From a virus, in the IMG/VR virus record IMGVR_UViG_3300022743_000112, positions 1 through 28,330 of that record: DNA of 28,330 bases; one strand, given 5' to 3'. The translations under genes and the position numbers were made by a program. Positions 6,295 through 13,791 of this stretch are shown piece after piece. Position 1 is the stretch's first letter. Each line of letters opens with the position of its first letter. The notes under the pieces are model-generated. The model was not told where the DNA came from. It did not search any database and was given only the letters and a program-made list of their open reading frames with translations.

Positions 6295-6870
6295 ATGAGT
6301 CAAGGAAAAGAAAAGAAAAACAGTGATTGGATGCAACAACTATGGCGTCCAATGATGGGTTGGATGTATATGTTAATCTGTACACTAGACATGGCAATTT
6401 TTCCAGTGCTATGGTCTTTGTTACAAGCAGTACAACACCAACAAATTACACAATGGAATCCGTTGACCCTTCAGGGTGCGGGCCTATTCCACATTGCAAT
6501 GGGTGCAGTGTTGGGTATTAGTGCGTTTGGTCGTACACAAGAAAAGTTGGCTGGTACTGCTGCCAACCCAACAGCAACAGTCACGACTACAAATTCAAAC
6601 ACAGGAGGTGGAAATGGTAACTCCAATGGATTTGGCGGGTCGTCAGGCTTTGGCTCTCCGTCAGCAGGAGGATTCGGCAGCTCGCCGAGTGGATTCGGTG
6701 CACCAGCATCAAGTGGCTTTGGCGGAGGCGGGTTTGGAAGCTCATCTACGCCAGCAGCAACAAGCGGCTTTGGTGGCAGTTCAAGTTTTGGAGCAACAGC
6801 GACTCCAGCGCTAACAGCAAGTGGTAAGAAAATCGTCCCAGATGATCCGAACGCTTTCCCATTACAATAA
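6295..6870 (+). CDS. Holin-like membrane protein with Phe-Gly-rich tail
   Basis: The N-terminal ~80 residues hold two to three membrane segments: 'LWRPMMGWMYMLICTLDMAI' with 'FPVLWSLLQAV', and 'GAGLFHIAMGAVLGISAFGR' followed by a Gln-Glu-Lys. The 'RP...W' start and 'LfHiaMGAVLGisA..R.QEK' end resemble the 'holin of 3 TMs' family. It closes the lysis cassette. From about residue 100 to 175 the protein becomes a low-complexity tract of Gly, Ser, Ala and Phe with about ten GFG or SFG units, then ends 'KKIVPDDPNAFPLQ'. That tail is not a usual holin part. It may be a flexible cytoplasmic or periplasmic domain. The ribosome site AGGAG at 6285-6289 supports the start. Confidence 0.72.
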   Translation: MSQGKEKKNSDWMQQLWRPMMGWMYMLICTLDMAIFPVLWSLLQAVQHQQITQWNPLTLQGAGLFHIAMGAVLGISAFGRTQEKLAGTAANPTATVTTTNSNTGGGNGNSNGFGGSSGFGSPSAGGFGSSPSGFGAPASSGFGGGGFGSSSTPAATSGFGGSSSFGATATPALTASGKKIVPDDPNAFPLQ

Positions 6871-6873
6871 ACT

Positions 6874-6930
6874 ATGAAACACGAACACGAAGAATGTCCT
6901 GTATGTGGTGGTAAACATCCAAAAAATTAA
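6874..6930 (+). CDS. Tiny Cys/His peptide (18 residues)
   Basis: ATG 6874 opens an 18-codon frame reading MKHEHEECPVCGGKHPKN. CPVCGGKH has the CxxC...H pattern of half a zinc finger, which is unlikely in random sequence. It fits exactly between the holin stop (three bases upstream) and the ribosome site of the next gene, whose AAGGAAAA follows its stop. No clear Shine-Dalgarno precedes it, so it may be translated by coupling to the holin gene, or not at all. Confidence 0.4.
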   Translation: MKHEHEECPVCGGKHPKN

Positions 6931-6940
6931 GGAAAATAAA

Positions 6941-7138
6941 ATGAAACAATTATTAGCAATCATGATCGCAGCATTTGCATTAACTGCCTACGCGGGTGGC
7001 GAATCAAAACAAGTCTGCACTGACGTTACTGACAAGGCAGGTAAAGTCGTAAAGAACAAAGACGGCTCAACCAAGCAATCTTGCAAAACTATCAAAGTTC
7101 ACAAAAAGGTAGAGGGCGATAAAGTCCCAACTAAGTGA
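6941..7138 (+). CDS. Small exported protein
   Basis: The 65-residue product from ATG 6941 has a clear signal peptide (MKQLLAIMIAAFALTAYA, cleavage before GG) and a short, strongly basic mature part with two cysteines in 'KQVCTDVTDK' and 'KQSCKTIKVHKKV' that could form one disulfide. AAGGAAAATAAA precedes the start; the upstream in-frame ATG near 6905 would lie in front of the signal peptide and is rejected. It sits just after the lysis genes and ends two bases before the next ATG. I do not recognise the family. A periplasmic role at lysis or in superinfection exclusion is possible. Confidence 0.75.
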   Translation: MKQLLAIMIAAFALTAYAGGESKQVCTDVTDKAGKVVKNKDGSTKQSCKTIKVHKKVEGDKVPTK

Positions 7139-7139
7139 T

Positions 7140-7412
7140 ATGAAAGTTTCTATTTCGTTAGACAAAGACTCTATCAAATTGGGCCAACCTGTGACTATCA
7201 CGTATAGCGCACAAGGCTTCATGGATACTCAACTAACTATCCCAAACATCCCTGTGATTGATTTGGGTAGCGGTGATCAAAGTGGTACTATCAAAGTAAT
7301 ACCAATGATGGATGGAGATTTCCAAGTTTCTATCAGCGGTAACGGTGATGCTCGTATTGGCAGTGACAGTACTTGTGTAGTCACTGAGTCAGCTACGTGT
7401 AGTGTAACTTAA
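7140..7412 (+). CDS. Small Ig-like beta-sandwich protein
   Basis: The 90-residue protein has alternating strands and turns typical of a single Ig-like or bacterial beta-sandwich domain: 'SISLDKDSIKLGQPVTITYS', an aromatic-poor core, 'SGTIKVIPMMDGDFQVSISG' and a final 'STCVVTESATCSVT' with two cysteines. No signal peptide is present. The start overlaps by one base the space after the upstream stop (TGATATG), suggesting coupling. Ig-like domains are common on phage virion surfaces, where they bind host glycans weakly; this role is an inference. Its stop codon overlaps, on the opposite strand, the stop of the BKACE gene. Confidence 0.65.
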   Translation: MKVSISLDKDSIKLGQPVTITYSAQGFMDTQLTIPNIPVIDLGSGDQSGTIKVIPMMDGDFQVSISGNGDARIGSDSTCVVTESATCSVT

Positions 7413-8269
7413 AGACCAAGAATCGCCCGAGCTTCTGCGGGAGTTGCGGGTTCATTGCCCAAGTCACGAACAATACGCACAGCCTTTTCAACAAGCTGTG
7501 CGTTTGTTTTTGCCAGCTCACCCTTACTCAAGTAGATATTGTCTTCAAGACCCACACGAGCATGTCCGCCACTGATTGTACTCAGTGCGACAAAGGGCAT
7601 TTCCATTGCACCAATACCAAATGCATACCATGTTGCGTCTCTGGGCAACATTTGTTTAGCATACTCAAGCGTTGCGGGTGTTGCACTCCACCCCCATTTC
7701 ACTCCTGTAGCAATTTGCCACAAAGGGTCCCCTTTGATTGTGCCTTCACTGATTAGCATCTTGGCAATCTCAAGATCACCGCTGTCAAAGATTTCAAGTT
7801 CTGGCTTGACTCCCACTGCTTGCACAGCTATGGCCATAGCACGAGCAGTATCAATAGTATTTACCGTAATATTTTGCGGACCACGATTCATAGTATTCAA
7901 GTCAAGACTACAGATATCTGGCTTAAGTGTAACAATGTGTTCTACACGTTTTGCTGGGCTTTGAAATGCATAGCTTGGCTTGCCGAATATCACGCTTGAA
8001 TGCCCTGTTGCCCCGGGACCAGTGGTCAGGTTGATAAGAACTTCGGTATTACGATCTTTGATTCTGTCAACAACTTCTTTGTACAAATCAATGTTCATGC
8101 TTGGCTTGGCAGATTCTGGATCACGAACATGTATATGCACTACCGCTGCGCCCGCAGCAGCAGCTTCCAATGCACTGTTTGCAATCTGTTCGGGGGTTAC
8201 TGGCAAGTAAGGAGTTTGATCAACTGTAGTACCAGCACCAGTTACTGCACAAGTCAAAATAGTTTTCAT
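7409..8269 (-). CDS. BKACE-family beta-keto acid cleavage enzyme (DUF849)
   Basis: The 286-residue protein is a full-length member of the BKACE/Kce family, zinc TIM-barrel enzymes that take a beta-keto acid plus acetyl-CoA to acetoacetate plus a new CoA ester. Visible family marks are the start 'KTILTCAVTGAGTT', zinc ligands His45 and His47 in 'VVHIHVRDP', 'LINLTTGPG', 'LDLNTMNRG', 'KPELEIFDSGDL' and 'SGGHARVGLEDNIY', where Glu242 would be the third ligand. All appear intact, so the enzyme is probably active. It is the last gene of a three-gene minus-strand operon and overlaps the dehydrogenase by ATGA. The substrate cannot be told from the sequence; carnitine- and lysine-related keto acids are known substrates in the family. 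Confidence 0.88.
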   Translation of the reverse strand: MKTILTCAVTGAGTTVDQTPYLPVTPEQIANSALEAAAAGAAVVHIHVRDPESAKPSMNIDLYKEVVDRIKDRNTEVLINLTTGPGATGHSSVIFGKPSYAFQSPAKRVEHIVTLKPDICSLDLNTMNRGPQNITVNTIDTARAMAIAVQAVGVKPELEIFDSGDLEIAKMLISEGTIKGDPLWQIATGVKWGWSATPATLEYAKQMLPRDATWYAFGIGAMEMPFVALSTISGGHARVGLEDNIYLSKGELAKTNAQLVEKAVRIVRDLGNEPATPAEARAILGL

Positions 8270-8982
8270 ATTGAGCGCCCACCATCAACTGGGACAATTG
8301 TTCCGTTTATAAATTTGTTGTTGATCATACTAACTACAACCCCCACAATGTCTGCGGGACTTGCTACACGTTTCAACGGAGTGGTTGAAACGACTACTTC
8401 TCTAAGATCACTACTTGAATTAGATGAGTCAATGAACCCTGGAGCCACTGCTACCACCCGAGTCTTGGGTGCCATGACCAATGCTAGGTTTCGGGTAAGA
8501 CTATCCACCCCTGCTTTGGCAGCAGCATAGGCCAGATTACTTCCACCTCTACGGAATGCGGACGCAGAACTAATATTGACAATCACAGAGTCGTCGTTGA
8601 GATGTGGGTTAAACGTCTTGATTGTAGCAAACACTGCACGTAATTGTACCGAAACTACTTTGTCAAACACATCGTCTGCTAGTTCAGCAAAATTATCATG
8701 TTGTATGTGTTTTGTCCATCCCGCACAGTTCACAAGAACGTCGATACCACTAAATTCACTGACTATCAAACTTCTGGCTTTTTCTAACTCTACAGAGTCA
8801 GTGATATCACAGGATATTGCAAGTTTTGCATCTGTTTCTAATGCATCCATTTTTTGCGAATGGAATGTAGATTCCGCAGACCTGCTTAATACTACTACAG
8901 CGTAATCCATTTTTGCAAGTTCTTGAGAGACTGCGTACCCTAGATTACCAAATCCGCCGACAACTACTGCAACCTTTTTCAT
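8266..8982 (-). CDS. Short-chain dehydrogenase/reductase (SDR)
   Basis: The 238-residue protein is a classical SDR. The cofactor loop is GGFGNLG (residues 9-15), a variant of TGxxxGxG; 'VNCAG' near 84 is the NAG motif; Ser138/139, Tyr152 and Lys156 (in 'NLAYAAAKAG') form the catalytic set; 'APGFIDS' and 'NGTIVPVDGGRSI' are typical C-terminal marks. Such enzymes oxidise a hydroxyl or reduce a ketone using NAD(P)H. It overlaps both neighbours by ATGA, between an acid:CoA ligase and BKACE. In that setting it could make or reduce the beta-keto group. It is related to FabG-type 3-ketoacyl reductases, but I cannot state the direction or substrate. Confidence 0.88.
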   Translation of the reverse strand: MKKVAVVVGGFGNLGYAVSQELAKMDYAVVVLSRSAESTFHSQKMDALETDAKLAISCDITDSVELEKARSLIVSEFSGIDVLVNCAGWTKHIQHDNFAELADDVFDKVVSVQLRAVFATIKTFNPHLNDDSVIVNISSASAFRRGGSNLAYAAAKAGVDSLTRNLALVMAPKTRVVAVAPGFIDSSNSSSDLREVVVSTTPLKRVASPADIVGVVVSMINNKFINGTIVPVDGGRSI

Positions 8983-10343
8983 AATAATTCTTTAGCCTTT
9001 TCTGTTAATAAGTTTCTATCAATCTTACCCACCCCTGCTAGTGGCATGGTATCTATTTTCCAGATGTTTCTTGGTATCTTAAATCTTGGTAGATGTTCCA
9101 ACAACAATTCTTTTACGTGAGTTTCGTCAAATTCTCCAACACAAAATGCATGTGGTTTGAACCCTTTAATTTCGTCGGGTAACATAACTACACACGACTG
9201 TAGTATACCCGGAAGCGAATCCAGTACTGACTCGATCTCTAGCGGATAAACTTGTTCGCCTCCGACTTTGTACATATCATCTGCCCGACCCAGGTAAAAA
9301 TAAAATCCACTGTCATCCATACGAAATCTATCACCAGTGTTCAACCACCCATCAACTACTTTTGATATATCCATCTGATGGTATTGACGACTCATACTGT
9401 TGCTTCTAAGATGTAAAATCCCATCTACTATCTTATAGTCAATTGTCTTGAGCGGATATCCGCAACTAAGCGGGGGTTCTTCTAATCCTTCTGGGGCAGG
9501 TCCGAACGCATTCCCGAACTCTGTTAACCCATAACGTGATCTTACCTTTGCATTATAAAATACAGTCTTGGCACGGTCATATAGATTTTGAGTCAATGGG
9601 CTAGTTGCTGTTATTATAACCCTAACGAACCCAAAATCGTATTTGCCTATATCTGGATCTTTTACTACTTGAGACAACATACTGGGTATTATTGCCAATC
9701 GCCCGACTCGGTAACGAATGACATTTTTAATGTATTCACTAGCATTGAATTCTGACATGACAATCAATGTACCGCCACTATCCAATACAGTTTCTACATT
9801 TGCTATGCCATTCATATGGTACAAAGGTGTTGCAACAATTCTTGGATTGGTTGCAGCAAACGTATCTACTCTGTGTATGTGCAACGTTGATGCTTGGCGA
9901 TTTCCGTTGGTTAGTATTACTGCCTTGGGCTCACCGGTAGTGCCGCTGGTGAATAAAAACAAACATGGCTTATCAACGTCACATGTATATGAGATATCGC
10001 CAGCAGTCAACTCAATATTTTCTAAATCAGCATCACGATATACTCTTGATGCATCGGATTGTTCAATCAATGATTCTTGCAAATGTGTTGGCAACTTATA
10101 GTTAATCATCACTGCGATATTGTTGGTGCGTCTACATGCCAAATACAATGCGATATAGTTTATTGAATTTTTAGCAATGATGGCCAATTTGTGTCCACCA
10201 TTGTACCCATTTTTCAACAACGTATTGGCAATCATCTGCACACGAACGTCTAGTTCGGCATAGGTCATGCGCTGTTCTTTGTATATCAGTGCAGTTTTTT
10301 GGGGGTCAACGTCAAGAGATTTACCAATGATTTCTGGAAGCAT
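8979..10343 (-). CDS. AMP-forming acyl-CoA synthetase (ANL superfamily)
   Basis: The 454-residue protein shows the adenylation motifs in order: 'FTSGTTGEPKAV' (A3, residues 131-142), 'PLYHMNGIANVE', 'RSRYGLTEFGNAFG' (A5), 'GWLNTGDRFRMDDSGFYFYL' (A7), 'GRADDMYKVGGEQVYPLEIE' (A8) and the catalytic Lys in 'AGVGKIDRNLL' near residue 440. It should activate a carboxylic acid with ATP and load it to CoA or another thiol. At 454 residues it is somewhat shorter than the usual 500-560. It is the first gene of the minus-strand operon. The ATG has no Shine-Dalgarno, and a TAAATA box (plus-strand 10350-10355) lies six bases upstream. Confidence 0.88.
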   Translation of the reverse strand: MLPEIIGKSLDVDPQKTALIYKEQRMTYAELDVRVQMIANTLLKNGYNGGHKLAIIAKNSINYIALYLACRRTNNIAVMINYKLPTHLQESLIEQSDASRVYRDADLENIELTAGDISYTCDVDKPCLFLFTSGTTGEPKAVILTNGNRQASTLHIHRVDTFAATNPRIVATPLYHMNGIANVETVLDSGGTLIVMSEFNASEYIKNVIRYRVGRLAIIPSMLSQVVKDPDIGKYDFGFVRVIITATSPLTQNLYDRAKTVFYNAKVRSRYGLTEFGNAFGPAPEGLEEPPLSCGYPLKTIDYKIVDGILHLRSNSMSRQYHQMDISKVVDGWLNTGDRFRMDDSGFYFYLGRADDMYKVGGEQVYPLEIESVLDSLPGILQSCVVMLPDEIKGFKPHAFCVGEFDETHVKELLLEHLPRFKIPRNIWKIDTMPLAGVGKIDRNLLTEKAKELL

Positions 10344-10349
10344 AGTAAA

Positions 10350-10355
10350 TATTTA
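10350..10355 (-). promoter_or_regulatory. Possible late promoter box for the minus-strand metabolic operon
   Basis: Read on the minus strand the sequence is CTTAAATATTTACT followed by the ligase ATG. TAAATA is present but the flanking bases match the late consensus less well than the other boxes. The plus-strand TAAATATTTA (10346-10355) is a perfect palindrome, so part of the match may be chance. Confidence 0.25.
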
Positions 10356-10357
10356 AG

Positions 10358-10392
10358 TTGACATTGACAAACCATTTTATTTCTTTTACAAT
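10358..10392 (+). promoter_or_regulatory. Sigma70-type promoter, apparently leaderless
   Basis: TTGACA (10364-10369) and TACAAT (10387-10392) are 17 bases apart, near-perfect for bacterial sigma70. A second TTGACA lies directly before the first (10358-10363). The RNA start would fall at about 10398-10400, at or on the ATG of the next gene (10398), and no ribosome site is visible. Confidence 0.7.
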
Positions 10393-10397
10393 GTCAC

Positions 10398-10649
10398 ATG
10401 GAATATTTTTATGGCGGAGGAGGGAATCCTGATCCGTATTTTAGATTTAGATTCAAGGTAAGCGAAGTCACTGAGGAAATGTACCATTGGTGCGACAAAT
10501 ACCCAGATGACGGGAGATCATTCTGTCGTTGGCATATTGAGCATCGTGGTATCCCAAGATACCGTCATGGCAACTATGACATAGTTCAAATTGAATCAGA
10601 AAAACCAGCAAAACTTTTTGCACTATTATTCGGAGACCAGATACTATGA
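10398..10649 (+). CDS. Small hypothetical protein before the J-domain gene
   Basis: The 83-residue protein is rich in aromatic and charged residues, with '[20 protein letters not shown]' at the start, '[20 protein letters not shown]' in the middle and '[12 protein letters not shown]' at the end. There is no membrane segment or known motif. It is the first gene behind a strong sigma70-type promoter and overlaps the J-domain gene by ATGA. Gene order suggests early or middle expression. The start at 10398 coincides with the predicted RNA start; no other in-frame start is available before residue 28, so leaderless translation or a slightly earlier RNA start is needed. Confidence 0.65.
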   Translation: MEYFYGGGGNPDPYFRFRFKVSEVTEEMYHWCDKYPDDGRSFCRWHIEHRGIPRYRHGNYDIVQIESEKPAKLFALLFGDQIL

Positions 10650-11494
10650 CGCACTACGCTACATTAGGAGTAAGCGAAAATGCCACCCAAGAAGAAATTA
10701 AAAAAGCGTACCGCAAACTCGCAAGCCAGCATCACCCAGATAAGGGCGGCGATACAGCGAAGTTCCAAGAAATTGAGGCAGCGTACCGAACCCTATCTGA
10801 TCCAGCTAAACGAGAGCAATACGACCATGATCAAAGAAATCCTGGCGGAAATTTCAGATTCAACGTAAACGGTCAAGACTTTCACAACATGCATCCAGGC
10901 ATGGAAGACATATTCAGACAATTTGGATTTGGATTCCCCGGAGGGTTTACTCAACATTCCAGACAGCCACGTAAAAACAAAGATTTGCAGGTCAGAGTGG
11001 GTGTTAGTTTAGCCAGTACACTGAATGACCAAAAACTCACAATCAGTGTACAGACGACCAAAGGTACCAGAGAAAACGTAGAAATTACTGTACCCAAAGG
11101 GGCGTCAACTGGTACGACCATTAAGTATCCAGGTTTGGGAGATAACTTCTTTGAAAGTCTAGATCGTGGGGATTTGTATGCACAGGTTGTCGTACATCCA
11201 CACCCAAACTTTGAAGTCGCTGACATTGATGTGTTGACAACCAAAACCATAGACTGTTTGACTGCTATGGTTGGTGGCGAATTGACTGTGGAGAACTTTG
11301 ACGGTAGTCAGTTTGTAGTCACTATTCCCCAAGGCACACAACCTGACCAAATGATGCGAATTAAAAATCAGGGACTTTGGTCACTTCACGGCTCGACAAG
11401 GGGCAATTTACTTGTTAGAATACAAGTGTCTGTTCCGAGAAATCTCTCAGATGAACAACTCGAAACAATCCGAAAAATCAAATCAACTCTATAA
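10646..11494 (+). CDS. DnaJ-like co-chaperone (type II, CbpA-like)
   Basis: The 282-residue protein has an N-terminal J domain (about 3-62) with the essential HPD at residues 30-32 in '[20 protein letters not shown]', a short Gly/Phe region ('[11 protein letters not shown]', about 92-102) and two C-terminal beta-barrel domains ('[20 protein letters not shown]', '[19 protein letters not shown]', '[16 protein letters not shown]'). There are no CxxCxGxG zinc repeats, so it is a type II J protein. It should recruit and stimulate host DnaK. It lies between a small hypothetical gene and a ClpA-like unfoldase, which suggests a chaperone/protein-remodelling module. The stop codon lies within a TATAAATA late box. 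Confidence 0.9.
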   Translation: MTHYATLGVSENATQEEIKKAYRKLASQHHPDKGGDTAKFQEIEAAYRTLSDPAKREQYDHDQRNPGGNFRFNVNGQDFHNMHPGMEDIFRQFGFGFPGGFTQHSRQPRKNKDLQVRVGVSLASTLNDQKLTISVQTTKGTRENVEITVPKGASTGTTIKYPGLGDNFFESLDRGDLYAQVVVHPHPNFEVADIDVLTTKTIDCLTAMVGGELTVENFDGSQFVVTIPQGTQPDQMMRIKNQGLWSLHGSTRGNLLVRIQVSVPRNLSDEQLETIRKIKSTL

Positions 11495-11497
11495 ATA
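11490..11497 (+). promoter_or_regulatory. T4-type late promoter box TATAAATA
   Basis: A perfect eight-base match to the T4 late consensus, overlapping the stop codon of the J-protein gene. The RNA start is expected near 11503, giving a short leader with GGAAG before ATG 11524 of the ClpA-like gene. Confidence 0.7.
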
Positions 11498-11523
11498 TTT
11501 GTGAGGTCTAATTGGAAGATAAG

Positions 11524-13791
11524 ATGATTCAACCAAATCCCGAAATCGAAGTTATTATCGATGCGGCGACAGCAAAAGCAAAACACTACAATCACGAATA
11601 TGTAACTCTTGAGCATATTCTTTACGGCATCGTAACCTATGAACCGTTTGGAAAACTCATTGAGAATTACGGGGTTGATGTACCAGCCATGACTCAAGAT
11701 ATTGAAACATATCTTGATCAGCAAACACATCTAATCAGTATTGATGCCACTACTCCCCGAAGAACACACAGCGTAGAGCGCGTATTGAACCGTGCGCTGA
11801 CACAAGTGCTGTTTAGTGCGCGCCGTAGTCTCACAGTGATTGATTTGGTGATTAGTATCACCCAAGAAACAAACAGTCACGCTGCCTACTTCTTGTTAAA
11901 GTATGGCATTGAAGATCGTGACAATTTGATTGAATACTACAATCGCTTTTATAATGCCAAGAGTGGTCGTAAAAACGCAAACGACAAAAAGGCCACAGAT
12001 ATTCTAGACGAGTATTGTACCGATCTTAATGCACAGGCAACTGAGGGCAAGATTGATCCAGTAATCGGACGCGAATACGAACTTGAAGAAATCTCACAAG
12101 TTCTGGCCAAACGCAACAAATCAAACGTACTCTTGGTAGGCGATCCTGGCGTTGGCAAGACTGCTATCGCAGAAGGTCTTGCGCTCAACATCGTTGAAGG
12201 TCGTGTGCCAGAATATCTCAAAGACTATCACGTTTACAATCTTGATATCGGCAGCTTGCTTGCTGGTTCAAAGTATCGTGGCGAGTTTGAAGAAAAATTC
12301 AAAGACGTTATCAAAGCATTGCAGGTCAAGGGCAAGTGTATCTTGTTTATTGACGAAGCACATCAAATGCAAGGTGCCGGTGCAGGCACACAAAGCAGTG
12401 TTGACTTTGCCAACATGATCAAGCCAGCATTGACCAAAGGTGCAATCAAAGTCATTGCCAGCACAACATGGGAAGAGTACAATCAAAGTTTTGAGAAAGA
12501 TCGTGCGTTGATGCGCCGATTCTATCGTTTGGGCGTTGATGAACCAACTCCCGCTGTTGCCAAGGATATCTTGCGTGGTCTGCGTGATCACTTTGAAAAG
12601 TTCCACGGTGGCGGAATCAGTGACGAAGCAATTGATTCAGCAGTTGACTTGAGCGTTCGCTATCAAAGCGATAAGCGCTTGCCAGACAAAGCCATTGACT
12701 TGATTGATACGGCCTGTGCAAAATTGAAAATCACCAGCACTGATTGGACCTGTGAAAAAGCAAACATTGTTGATGCTATTGCTAAGGCAGTGAAGATTCC
12801 CGCTGAACAAATCGGTAGTGAAGCTGTTAAGAATCTTGAGAATCTTGACACTAATATCAAGACCAAGTTGTATGGTCAAGACAAAGTTGTTGATGATGTG
12901 CTTGAAAAGATTTATGTCAGTCGTGCTGGCTTGAAGTCTGTTAACAAGCCCATTGGTAGCTTTTTGTTCTTGGGCCCAACTGGTACTGGTAAGACAGAAT
13001 TGAGCAAGTTGTTGGCTGACAACTTGGGTATGAAGCTGATTCGTTATGACATGAGTGAATATCAAGAAAAGCACACAGTGGCTAAATTGATTGGTGCGCC
13101 TCCTGGCTATGTTGGCTACGATGATGGCAACTTGGGTGGCGGATTGCTGATCAGTGATCTTGAAAAGACCCCCAACAGCATCGTCTTGTTTGACGAGATT
13201 GAAAAGGCTCACCCAGACGTTAGCAATATCTTGTTGTCACTGATGGATGAAGGTATTGTTACAAGTAGCAATGGTAAGAAAGCTGATGCACGTAACGCAA
13301 TCATTATCATGACCAGTAACTTGGGTGCGGCGGCTGGTGAAGGCAATGCTATCGGTTTTGGTCGTGATTTCCAGAAGACTGGTGAAGACGACAAGGCAGT
13401 TAAAGACTTCTTCAAGCCCGAGTTCCGCAATCGTATTGATGCAATCTGTAAGTTCAACAAACTTGATCAATTGAGCGTCAAGAAGATTGTTGCCAAGTTT
13501 GTCAATGAATTGAATGACTTGATGACAGACAAGAACATTCGTGTTCGTTTGACAGAAGCCGCAGTTGATCATTTGGCTGTTGTCGGTTACGATGCAAAGA
13601 TGGGCGCACGTCCGTTGAGTCGCAAGATCAATGAACTTATCAAAGTTCCGTTGAGCAAGAAAATCTTGTTTGAAGGCGTTGCTCCTGGTAGCACTGTGGT
13701 AGTGGATTACGTCAATGATGCAATTGAATTTTCAACTACGACTACTCCACATCCTCAAGTAGACGAAAATGGATTCATTGTACTGGGCTAA
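11524..13791 (+). CDS. clpA-like: ClpA-like AAA+ unfoldase with ClpP-docking loop
   Basis: From ATG 11524 the protein has 755 residues, nearly the length of E. coli ClpA. In order: a Clp N domain ('HEYVTLEHILYGI' near 25); first AAA+ domain with Walker A GDPGVGKT (about 206-213), Walker B 'CILFIDEAHQM' and pore-type 'SKYRGEFEEK'; then directly, with no ClpB-type coiled-coil insertion, the second AAA+ domain with Walker A GPTGTGKT (484-491), pore loop 'GAPPGYVGYD', Walker B 'IVLFDEIEKAHPD', an IGF tripeptide (about 610-612) and 'FFKPEFRNRID'. The IGF/IGL loop is what ClpA and ClpX use to dock on ClpP. No ClpP gene is in the window, so it may use the host's. ATG 11524 is chosen over TTG 11512 because GGAAG precedes it. 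Confidence 0.88.
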   Translation: MIQPNPEIEVIIDAATAKAKHYNHEYVTLEHILYGIVTYEPFGKLIENYGVDVPAMTQDIETYLDQQTHLISIDATTPRRTHSVERVLNRALTQVLFSARRSLTVIDLVISITQETNSHAAYFLLKYGIEDRDNLIEYYNRFYNAKSGRKNANDKKATDILDEYCTDLNAQATEGKIDPVIGREYELEEISQVLAKRNKSNVLLVGDPGVGKTAIAEGLALNIVEGRVPEYLKDYHVYNLDIGSLLAGSKYRGEFEEKFKDVIKALQVKGKCILFIDEAHQMQGAGAGTQSSVDFANMIKPALTKGAIKVIASTTWEEYNQSFEKDRALMRRFYRLGVDEPTPAVAKDILRGLRDHFEKFHGGGISDEAIDSAVDLSVRYQSDKRLPDKAIDLIDTACAKLKITSTDWTCEKANIVDAIAKAVKIPAEQIGSEAVKNLENLDTNIKTKLYGQDKVVDDVLEKIYVSRAGLKSVNKPIGSFLFLGPTGTGKTELSKLLADNLGMKLIRYDMSEYQEKHTVAKLIGAPPGYVGYDDGNLGGGLLISDLEKTPNSIVLFDEIEKAHPDVSNILLSLMDEGIVTSSNGKKADARNAIIIMTSNLGAAAGEGNAIGFGRDFQKTGEDDKAVKDFFKPEFRNRIDAICKFNKLDQLSVKKIVAKFVNELNDLMTDKNIRVRLTEAAVDHLAVVGYDAKMGARPLSRKINELIKVPLSKKILFEGVAPGSTVVVDYVNDAIEFSTTTTPHPQVDENGFIVLG

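Noticed and set aside
6476-6814. Alternative Gln/Arg-rich frame inside the holin gene
   Set aside because: A by-product of the low-complexity Gly/Ser/Phe tract read in another frame; no ribosome site.
7539-8530. Plus-strand frames across the metabolic operon
   Set aside because: Shadows of the BKACE and SDR genes, which have intact catalytic motifs on the minus strand.
12637-13212. Long minus-strand frames opposite the ClpA-like gene
   Set aside because: They mirror a well-conserved coding gene, have no ribosome site and no recognisable protein features.
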